Positions 48,347 to 57,315 of a stretch of 64,000 nucleotides of DNA are shown piece by piece. The notes under the pieces were generated by a model. That model was not told where the DNA came from and ran no database searches. It was given only the letters and a program-made list of their open reading frames with translations. Location of the stretch: assembly GCA_950295325.1 (NCBI GenBank), contig OX485806.1:41356001-41420000 (forward strand), read 5' to 3'. Within the stretch, counting starts at the first letter, position 1. Each line of letters begins with the position of its first letter. Source of the stretch: Polytrichum commune. Taxonomy: Eukaryota > Streptophyta > Polytrichopsida > Polytrichales > Polytrichaceae. The translations under genes and the position numbers were made by a program.

Positions 48347-49059
48347 TTGGTACCTACAATCCTGCCCCATCAAAATCCACCTACATTCATGCGAGTTTGT
48401 CCTCATTCCCACTAGAATTTGGTGGGTGAGCGGCCCACATGGGAACTCACCCTAAGCCTCTTACCTCCTTGTCTCTTCTCTCCTTGAAGCTGGAAAATTG
48501 GAAATCTTTTTCAAATGGTATGATCAACATAGATAGGTGTGTAGAACTCTTTGAATTCTGAAACTAAATTCTAAATTGTAGATATCAAATAAAGAGTGGC
48601 GTTACTTCTCAGGTGCTTTGGTGTAAGCCTTTCTGTATTACACATTGGTTATTATAAGGACATGTATTGGTGTATAAATAGGAAACGGGCCCCACCTTTC
48701 AAAACAAAAATAAAATAAGCTTACCATGTAGCTTGGTAAAAACATGACCAAGGTAAGGAAGAACGGAATCTTATTCACGTCAAAGTACAAATTACACATA
48801 TTTTATCTTATCTTTTTTAATTCTTATTCTTATTTTATGATTTTAATAAATGGGGCAATAACATAACATTATTCAGAGCCACTGGATTGACTTATACTAC
48901 TTAGCTTATTTTTAATCAATTTAAGTAGTTACTTTCATTATTTAGCAATTATTATGAAAATTTCAAAGACAAAACCTTGATTGCACTTTGTGTAAAACAC
49001 TAAATTTGTGCATTTCACGTTTACTTAGCCTAGCCTTTATCCACAATAAGGAATAATAT
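48347..49059. other. Intergenic, nothing recognised
   Basis: AT-rich sequence without protein-like frames or clear repeats. Confidence 0.5.
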
Positions 49060-49772
49060 TTTCACTTTATGCTCGTTTACCTTGCACCCGCCCCATGGCC
49101 CCAAAAGGTACCCCGGTAGCAATGCTACTTAATGTTATGAATCTCCCAAAGAGAATCCAAAAAAACCTACCACTAATAATAATCAAAGACGCCTTGAACC
49201 AAGCTAACAACATATTCTCTCCTAACACCAACGAGAAATAATCCCACCAACCCGCCAAACACAAAACCAAACAAACTCAATTACTACAACCATCCAAACA
49301 CAACAAATGAAACTCTCACAAATTATAAACAGAAGAATGCGGAAAGGAAAAGACAAATGGGGAGCAATGGCCTCAAACCGACAATTCTCATGCATGTGGA
49401 TCACTGCCATTGGAAATAAAATTCTCAACAACGATAATCTAACATACAACCACAAGCTCTCATTAGTAACAAATTCCTTTGCAACAAGTGCAACAACACA
49501 AAAATGAACCCATACCCAAACAACTTCAAAATCCCAGAATCCTCAGACATAAAATCTATACAACCACCCATCAAAAGACCTTGACACACCCTCATTACAC
49601 AAGAGTGCAACCCCCACAAAGACGTACAAACCACACAACTAACCATACATATACAAATTCCAATTGCCCTAATTTTTGACCACACAGGAACTTACATCAA
49701 TATCATAACAACAAAAAGGCTAGAATGACTTTGGGAAAGACACTCATATAATACAACAACCCACTCTATCCA
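49060..49772 (+). pseudogene. LINE fragment, zinc-knuckle-like region
   Basis: An A/C-rich coding strand reads FSCMWITAIGNKILNN and then, in the next frame, FLCNKCNNTKMNPYPNNF, with NPHKDVQTTQ and HTGTYINIITTKRLE after it. A Cys-x2-Cys followed by DPYG-H-like sequence is common downstream of RNase H in LINE polyproteins (inference). Stops and frame changes are frequent. The hAT element interrupts it at 49773-49780. Confidence 0.35.
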
Positions 49773-49869
49773 CACTACACCAGACCTTCTACCACTAAAT
49801 TTTTTTTGGCACTAAAACGCCACTAACTACACTAAGTGGGGGCTAGTGGTGCGGCATATTGATCCTCCC

Positions 49870-49975
49870 CGAAGCTAGTTAACTATAGTGATGCATGATC
49901 ACTAGTATACTAATAGTTAGTTAACTATAGCGGTGCATATATGCACCAACCCATTATAGGTAGTTAACAGGCAGG
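49870..49975 (+). repeat. Subterminal motif cluster, left
   Basis: TAGTTAACTATAGTGATGCA and TAGTTAACTATAGCGGTGCA, plus GTAGTTAACAGG, lie within 200 bp of the left end. TAGTTAACTA is palindromic. Confidence 0.8.
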
Positions 49976-50034
49976 AGACTAAACTTTACATATGTAATAC
50001 ACATATATCACTCCATCCCTGCAATACCAGTACC

Positions 50035-50395
50035 ATTTCTGCCCACATCTTGCTAGACCACCATCTCTCACTGAGCTCCAAATCCCAAGGATTTTGGGCA
50101 TAATCGGTCAAAATCTCAATGTTTCCAAATCCTCCAACCCTAAACCCCTAAACCCTAAACCCCAAACCTAAAGACCGAAATCATCTCTCACTGAGCTCCA
50201 AACCCTAAAGCCCATTTCCCTTGCTAGACCCTCATCACCCACTGAGCTCCACGTCCCTTGCTAGACCCCCATCACCCCCTGAGCTCCACGTCCTTTGCTA
50301 GACCATCATCACCCACTGAGCTCCACGTCCCTTGCTAGACCACCATCACCCACTGAGCTCCACATCCCTTGCTAGACCACCATCACCCTAGCTCA
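50035..50395 (+). repeat. ~38-60-bp tandem repeats in hAT leader
   Basis: CATCACCCACTGAGCTCCAC and CCTTGCTAGACC alternate in about five units between 50215 and 50395; earlier diverged units at 50050-50100 and 50180-50235 include CTCTCACTGAGCTCCAAA. A plant telomere-like tract (CCCTAAACCC) lies at 50140-50175. Confidence 0.75.
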
Positions 50396-50425
50396 TTTCT
50401 CAAAGTTGGTGCTGGACTGCACATC

Positions 50426-52936
50426 ATGGCTTCGTCCAAAGATGAGGTCATCGAAGTTGAAGTGGCGCCGGCCCCCCTTATCGAGATCGATGATGATGAA
50501 GAGGTGCAACTTAAGCTTGACGATGCTGAGTGTGGAGTCATCGTGGCGGTTCGGATCCAAAACTTCATCAACTCTGGTATTTTCCCAAGTATCATCAAGG
50601 GCGTCAAGTTGAAGGACCTCACAAAGACGACTTCTTTTCTTAATGATTGTGGCGTTCGCTTGGTCGACGAGAACAAGGTCGAATGGTTCATCTGCTTGCT
50701 TGACCTGTGCTTCAATGTCACCAAACCGGTGGCGATCAAGTGCGCCAAGACTGGCTCTTCGAATGCTTGCACCCACCTCGACAAGAAACACGGCTTAACC
50801 TCAAAGAAGACAATGGCAACTAACAAGAAGCTAGCAAATATCCAACAGCAGCTCGACCTATCAGAGCCAGCATTCAAAGAATAACCCAACGCGCTAGTTT
50901 CAAGTGCAGCTGGGGGCCTGGTCCGCTGAGCAGTCACTCTCATATAACGCCTTCACCACAGCCAGATGGAGCCTGATAGCTCGTCAACTCCCTATTGGAC
51001 AAGGCGGCGTGCCGTCGATCAACCTTTGCAAGGTTCACGTCAGGTTGTACAACACTTGCAAGAAGATCATCATTGCATCCATCGCCGAGGCGCGTGAGTT
51101 CTTTGAGATCCGCTTCATGTCACTCTACCTGGACTTGATCAAGAGCAAAATGAGCAACCAGAAGTTCCTGGCATTGCGCGTGTGCTTCAACACGGCGACA
51201 AGGTTCAATGTTGGCTACAATCTCGTTGTCCGCCGATTTGCACCCTTGACCGATGAGCGTGAAGGGAGCCAACTATCTAGGGTCTTGAACGAATGGGCTT
51301 CATGCGTCCTTGAGGAGTTCGGTATTCATGTCATGCGCGAGACGTGCTGACAAACACTTCAGACTTGGGATCCGACGTAAAACGTCTCTTAGACGTTCTG
51401 ATCGCTGCTTGGTGGGAATGGTGTATATCACATCTAGCCCATCTGGCACTCACGGATGCGTTTGGCACCTCGATCGACCCGGATAAGTGCAGGAATGATG
51501 CAGCACGCCAATTCTTCCACAGGATCAAGAAGATCATTGAAGCGGTAAACAAGTCTGAGCACCTGAAGGAAGCGTTCGAGGAGGCCATGTGGGAGACCTT
51601 TGAAGCTTACCTCAAACTGCTCAACTCGCCACAGCACAGATGGTCGGCGACAACGCTTGTCCTAGAGCGTCTCCTGCTTTGTTGTGAAGCCTTACTGCAG
51701 GCATACCATAGACTCAATAGGCCAGTGCCACTGACTGACATGGACCGCACGATCTGCATTGAGTTTTTTTCGATGATTCAACCGGTTCGGGAAGTCCAAA
51801 TCAAGGCTCAGGCAATGAAGACGTTCGTTATTGTCAATGTGTACGTCATGCTGTTCACTTTGTATACAACTACACTCGACGTTAGCACGTCTCTCGAGCT
51901 GCTGCAACCAACGCCTCGCCAACTCGGTTCCGAGGATCCCCCCACAATGATGCGACCACCTGATGAACTTCAACCAGCCACGCGTGAAGCACGAGCGCTC
52001 CTGCGTGAAGCGATGTCGAAGCGTTTTTATCACCGGTACCATTCCATCTTTGCCCTGCGTAAGCCAAAGCAGATCTACAGCCATCGCAATGGATGGCCCA
52101 TTGTCCTGAAGAGCAAGTTGGAAGACGTGGACTTCAAGTTGTCTTACTTGCTCGACGCGCATAGTATGTTGTATCCGCCAATGACGACAGGAAAGATACT
52201 GGAGAAGTTGATCAACGCTACTGACATTGACGCACTTGACCTCCCAACCGGCTGGAAAATTGATGCGATACGGAAGCAACACTTTGAGTTCATCTATCGA
52301 TTCATTTGGAACAAAATCAAATGCCTGGTGGAGACAATTGCAGCGACGATCGTGTTGAAGAAATCGCAAATGGCAGGTGCAATGCCAGCGAGGCGAGCGG
52401 AAATACTGGCAAAGCGACCAAAGAGCATGGATGTTTTGTCCGCGGTCCTGGATATTCAAGCAAACGATGAGAAACAGATGCATCGCAATGAAGGAATGGA
52501 TTTTGAATCAGCGGTGCAGATGGTAGAGGCTGAAATTTAGATCCTCAAAGGAATAGGGGCTAGCAATACCGAGGCATGGCCGGAGACAACCGGGCTTTGC
52601 GCCTGGTGGGCGCGCCAAAAAGCGATGCCTTGTTTAATGCAAGCAGCTCTGGCCATCCTGGCCAACAAGCCATCTTCTGGCGGTTTGGAATGCAACCTAG
52701 GTGCCGTGTCGGACATCCTAGCACCAAAAAGATCATCGATGCGAGCAGGAATGGTGGAGGTGAATATGTTCCTGAAGATCAACAAGCATTTGATCCCTAC
52801 AAATCCCTCAAAGGTTGTAAATCTCGATAACCAGACGTGGGAGAGTCACATACCCAAGCGTCCGGCGTTGCGGCTATACGACGAAGGCGAAGAAGAGGAA
52901 AAGGAAGCTGGTGATGGTGAGAATGAGCCTGTTTGA
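50426..52936 (+). pseudogene. hAT transposase pseudogene
   Basis: From MASSKDEVIEVEV the frame has an acidic start, then a BED-type zinc finger with CAKTGSSNACTHLDKKH. Next come an RNase H-fold core containing SLYLDLIKSKMSNQKF (first catalytic Asp region) and DLGSDVKR and EWCISHLAHLAL blocks. HRWSATTLVLERLL lies in the insertion domain, and a C-terminal hAT dimerisation domain has CAWWARQKAMPCL and LAILANKPSSGGLECN. The gene would be about 835 codons, normal for hAT. It is broken by a stop at about 50882 with frame change, a frameshift near 51345 and a single in-frame TAG at 52538-52540. With so few lesions the copy is probably young. The dimerisation motif differs from the usual SER-F-S form of angiosperm hATs. 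Confidence 0.85.
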
Positions 52937-53007
52937 GAACGATGTCCTCTTTTTGCGGCGGTGTCGCCGGTTTTTAAAATCCATAAAATCGCCGCTTAAA
53001 TTCGGCC

Positions 53008-53155
53008 TAGTTAACTATAGTGATGACTATGGAGTATGTGTGATACCGTTAGTTAACTATAGTGGTGGTCAGAGGGCAAACCTGATAGGCGTAGTTAACT
53101 ATAGTGGTTGACACTGCCCGAGGCAAAAAAAAAAAGTTAAAGTAGTTAACTTTCT
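53008..53155 (+). repeat. Subterminal motif cluster, right
   Basis: Three TAGTTAACTATAGTG copies (about 53009, 53050 and 53091) and a GTAGTTAACTT variant precede the right end. Same motif and same orientation as the left cluster, though the core is palindromic. Likely transposase binding sites by analogy with other hAT elements. Confidence 0.75.
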
Positions 53156-53179
53156 AGTGGTAGAAGGTCTGCACTACAC

Positions 53180-53960
53180 CCACCACCACAAAATTGATTT
53201 GGGACTTCCTTAATAGTTACAGTACCATAGTACCTAAGGAAAATACCCAAACCCATTATTCCCATATACACCTTAGTATACACCCCAGAATAACCAACCT
53301 CATTGAAACCTTTCAATTTACGCACTCACACTTTTCCTTGCCCCTTACAATCCAACCCCCCTCAAAAGATAGAACTCACCCCACCTAAGAGATATCATAT
53401 TTGGCTCACAAGGCAAAACATTATCTGTCACAATGGATCGGTGCATGATAAACACATTTCACAAGCTATCAAAGCACAACCAAATCACCACATCTCATTG
53501 GGCCAAGATGGTAGCTAAAGACAACCCCCGCAATATCATAATCATGGTCTTAAACCATAAAAATTGGACAATCCAAACACTATCACTCAAAAACCACCAA
53601 GACATACATACCATTGCCACAATAACCCCCACAATGGCCTCCACAATGGCTTGCATACTACAACCAACCAAAAATCGTCCTCACCACAATCATATGCATA
53701 CACAATTGAGATACCACACCCACCATACATTTGCACTACAACTACAACACACCCTACAAGACCCACAACTTAAACATACTAACACACAAACCAACCATTA
53801 CCACAAAGCCTTACAATGTCAACACCTTGAGCAAATGGCCAAAATCCCTACTCATAAATTCCCACTTATCATATCTACCCAAACAATAATCCCTCCCATA
53901 CCGCAAATATTTCACAAACAAAACCTCTATAGAATATATACATAGACGGGACTTTCATAC
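53180..53960 (+). pseudogene. LINE fragment up to RNase H start
   Basis: A/C-rich coding strand. One frame (53433-53945) is open for 170 codons, with NIIIMVLNHKNWTIQTLSL and a Gln/His-rich middle. Near its end another frame reads IYIDGTFIPP, the usual first strand and catalytic Asp of LINE RNase H domains. Frames shift repeatedly. Whether it continues the copy left of the hAT element is not established. Confidence 0.35.
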
Positions 53961-55330
53961 CCCCGATGGAATAGGAATAGAAATATAGCAAGATAAGAAG
54001 TATATAGCTTAATTAATAATTTACACCTAGTAAAAAGACTATCATGATTCCAAAACATATTATGCGCAAAACTATATGCCACATGACTAGCCATAGCCAA
54101 CACTTTTAGGGGTACGGAATTTGGGGGTGAGCCATAACACTTATCAAAATTATCAACTAACTCACATAAAAAAGAAGACCAAGAATGTCGCAACCCTTGC
54201 CAAGCCCCCTTGACAATCTTGCCAATTTTCAATTTTAGCAAAGGTTACGAGCGCTAACCATTCGCATTCCGCCATGCTAATGGTTAGCTCCTCCTACCCC
54301 GGACCTTATAGTTCATAGGAGGGAACCAACCCTCCTACTTTGCTTTTGGGACTCACCCCTTAATCGGTAACCATTCCTTAGATGTGGACTTCCATCCATG
54401 GAAGTCCAATCCTATGTTGATCATCGCATTGCCGGAGCAACACTACAACAACCCGAACCATACTAGGCAACTATGGCCTCACAATGGGCCAATGCCCATG
54501 GACGCCTTGCCGTTTGGCCTCGGGTGGGTGAGGCCACACCACCTCACCCATATAAGCCTCTAGGACTTCACGCGGGGCCCCTACCCCACCGTCAACCAAC
54601 CTCTTGTCTCTCTACCAAGAGTTGGGGCCAAGTGGACATTTTCCTTTAGCTGCTGGGCCTAGAACCCCCCAGCAGCTTCAGACCATCATAACTTCCTTGT
54701 ATGATGTCTGATCATAACAACCAACCGCTCCATCCTCATCAACGCTTCACGTAGATGCCGATGGACTCCTCACTTGCCCCATTTGAGCAAGTCTTGAGGA
54801 AGTTATGCCTGTTTGAACCTTGGCAGTCCCGGGAATCACTCCCAGGCACTGCTGTACCAGGGCGCTATCCCGGGACAACGCCCCACTCAAATGGCCATAA
54901 CTCCTACCTCACACCTCCGATTGAGGTGTTCTTGAGCTTTCTAGAATCACCACGCCATGAGCTATGCATAACTCATGGCCTTACCCTTGTGCCTCCTAAT
55001 ATTCGTGGGTGGGAGGCGTTCCCAACGCCCGGGGCCCTCACCCACACTAGGATCACTTGGGCCCTCTCACCAACGGCGCCACAAGTCCCGGGTGTCACTC
55101 CGGGGTCCCCCTTGTGCCCATGGTGTTTCGGGCACTCCTCATGGAGAGGTGCGCGACAAAGAATGCATTTAACAACATACTTAGTTTATTCAAAAGGATG
55201 GTTGCCATTGCAAATACAAATACAAACGTGCGTGGGTAGTGTCAAGAGCCTACGAGCAAATCAATGTAGTGGTCACTCGCCAATGCTAAAGTTTGCAAAT
55301 GACTACCTAGCTCTAGCTTGACTAAGATTA
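53961..55330. mobile_element. GC-rich LTR-like non-coding block
   Basis: No coding signal. From about 54240 the sequence is rich in G+C with short palindromes (TCCCGGGA at 54828 and 54869, CAGCAGCT). Phrases such as GGCCATAACTCCTACCTCAC resemble, inverted, the leader repeats of plant LTR elements and the unit type at 26080-26700. Ends and LTR pairing were not found. Confidence 0.25.
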
Positions 55331-55859
55331 TATACTCAAGTCACCTTAGCCATGGCTACCTAAGGTGGCTCATGTCCTCTTGTTAGGATCTCCTTATCAA
55401 CTATTATGTCCTCCAAGGAAACATTGATTTGAAGTGAAATTGTGATTTACTTGAGGTAACTATGAGAGCTTAATTATTTTTCCATTAACAAACACACAAA
55501 ACAACCCTCCCCCCCCCCATGACAATCACATATTTATTGACAATATAGTATATACCTCAAATCTGATGCCCATCAACCCAACATAATCACTCATATAAAC
55601 TACTCATAGCCTTCATAGTGCACATCATCTGATGGTTTCAATACAAAATCACCATACATTAAAATCCATGCACACACATGCATCCAAGGCAATGAACAAA
55701 CAAACACAATCACAAACAAAGGTGCCCCAAAAATACTTTTTACCCCCGTAGCACACACAATCCCCTACATATTAACCAAACCCCCTCAAATCGCGAGACC
55801 TCACATGCTTAATAGAAACCTACAATTCTACATCCAAAAAGAGCATGCAAGACTTACAA
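55331..55859. other. A/C-rich LINE-like sequence
   Basis: Probably upstream part of the next LINE copy: LNRNLQFYIQKEHAR near 55810-55855 parallels FHPLSFHKEHA near 45590. A C-run lies at 55508-55518. Confidence 0.3.
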
Positions 55860-56520
55860 TCAACACTGTCAAAATATTCAATAAATAACACCAACCCACC
55901 ATGATAACTAAGTTGCACATGCAACATCCCAAATGTACATGTGTAGCCAAACTTTGACCATACATTATCTATACAAAAGGAGTGACACTCGAACAAATTG
56001 GACTATTAATCCTTGGTCCTAGCCTCCACATACATATTATTGAATTCACATCCACACATGATCGATACATCAACCAAGCCATCAAAACCAAAATTGTTAA
56101 ATACAATCCACTGTTAGATCAATTAAAACACAATGATGAAAATTTAACCCCCTAAAAGTCATAACAGTTGGAGGTAGAGGCGCCATGCACATACATACAA
56201 TATGGAAGAGCTTAAAAACATACAAATACCCATACCACCTATCTAACATACATGAAAAATGTACACCAAACTGCTATAAAATATCTCACATACCTTCTTC
56301 TATACAAAAGGAAATTAGACAATAAACAACTACCCGTACTCCCTCCTTAGGGATAATCTTCCTACACAATCTCTAAGTAACCACCGTACTTAATTTAGAG
56401 CCCACCTACCACAAGGTAGGCAGTAACCGTCCCTTGTACCAAGAGGATTTGTGAACAAGGTAGGGCCAATGGGTTCAAATTCATGTCGGTAAAACCAATG
56501 GTAGGTGAAGCTTATGGACC
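55860..56520 (+). pseudogene. LINE C-terminal fragment, copy 2, with 3' tail
   Basis: Frames give IIEFTSTHDRYINQAIKTK and IVKYNPLLDQLKHN, then KVITVGGRGAMHIHTI and finally YKRKLDNKQ-like sequence to about 56340. All align with copy 1 at 45600-46030 despite heavy decay. The 3' tail (AGCCCACCT, GGCCAATGGGTTCAAATTCA, GTCGGTA) aligns with 46055-46112 plus 46500-46535 and lacks the MITE. Confidence 0.45.
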
Positions 56521-57315
56521 AAGCCAATTTACGGGCGCCATTAAACATTGATATCTAACCTTAGAGGATCAATAAGTTGGAAATGAATGTCTATATCGAA
56601 TGATGTGATTGATATGCATGGGTGTGAGTACCCTTTGAATGTCATAATCGGTTCAGGAATGTATCTCGCCTATATGATATTTTCTTTATGACTTCGAAGA
56701 GGCTGATTATATAATGATAATCATTACTCGATGGCATGTCAAGTAGGTGGGAAGGACGTGGCAAGTAGTCACAGGCTTGATACAACCCTGCCTCTGATTA
56801 TGTGTTGTATTGGTTCTTTGAGGCTGAGTATCATTGTAATGACGTCTCTCAATAGGCTTGGTCTATGCCTCGCCAATTACACCAATACCTTTCCTCAGAA
56901 AAACCAACACGTAATACAAAATGAAGACATTTGGAACTGCAGACATTAAGGAATGTGAAGGTGAAGGAGAAGGAGAAAGGAGAAAGGAGAAGTGGAAGGA
57001 GAAGGAGAGAAGAGAAGAGAGTGGGTTTCATGTCATTCCGTTTTGATGGAATTTTTAACTTTATTCTCTTCATGCTCTGAGTGGCAGAAAATTTCACAAA
57101 CCTTTGGTCTTTATGTAACCTCCCCACTACATTCATGAACTCTAAATGGTTACTCACACATTCGTAATAATCAATTTTTAATATTGCACAATTTCCAGAT
57201 ATCAAACAATAAATGGCGTTTGTTCCTGAAGAATGAGGTCAGTGAGCCCCTTAAACCCTAGTTCTATCGAGGGGGGAATTTGAGGAGTAAGCAGTGACGA
57301 AATTGGCGAGGGCAG
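56521..57315. promoter_or_regulatory. Upstream region of NADK3
   Basis: A GA-rich tract of GAGAAGGAGAAAGGAG type runs from about 56953 to 57022, and a telo-box (AAACCCTA) lies at 57253-57260, 56 bases before the start codon. Family knowledge: telo-boxes and GA repeats are common near plant transcription starts. No TATA box was fixed. The part before 56940 has nothing recognisable. Confidence 0.4.

Larger units (their letters stand above)
49781..53171 (+). mobile_element. hAT element with 8-bp target duplication
   Basis: The element starts CAGACCTTCTACCACTA and ends with the inverse TAGTGGTAGAAGGTCTG. Identical CACTACAC copies flank it (49773-49780 and 53172-53179), the 8-bp duplication and CA-G ends expected of hAT. 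Subterminal regions carry repeated TAGTTAACTATAG motifs. The 3391-bp element contains one broken transposase gene whose base composition is clearly richer in G+C than the flanks. Confidence 0.92.

Noticed and set aside
50383-50943. 186-codon minus-strand frame in the hAT element
   Set aside because: Shadow of the BED-finger coding region; the plus strand carries recognisable hAT content.
51692-52483. 263-codon minus-strand frame in the hAT element
   Set aside because: Antisense to the hAT core and insertion domain; codon content is that of a reverse reading.
53927-54241. 104-codon minus-strand frame (MLKLKIGKIVKG...)
   Set aside because: Reads more like protein than most shadows, but the adjacent plus-strand RNase H start overlaps it and no family could be named.
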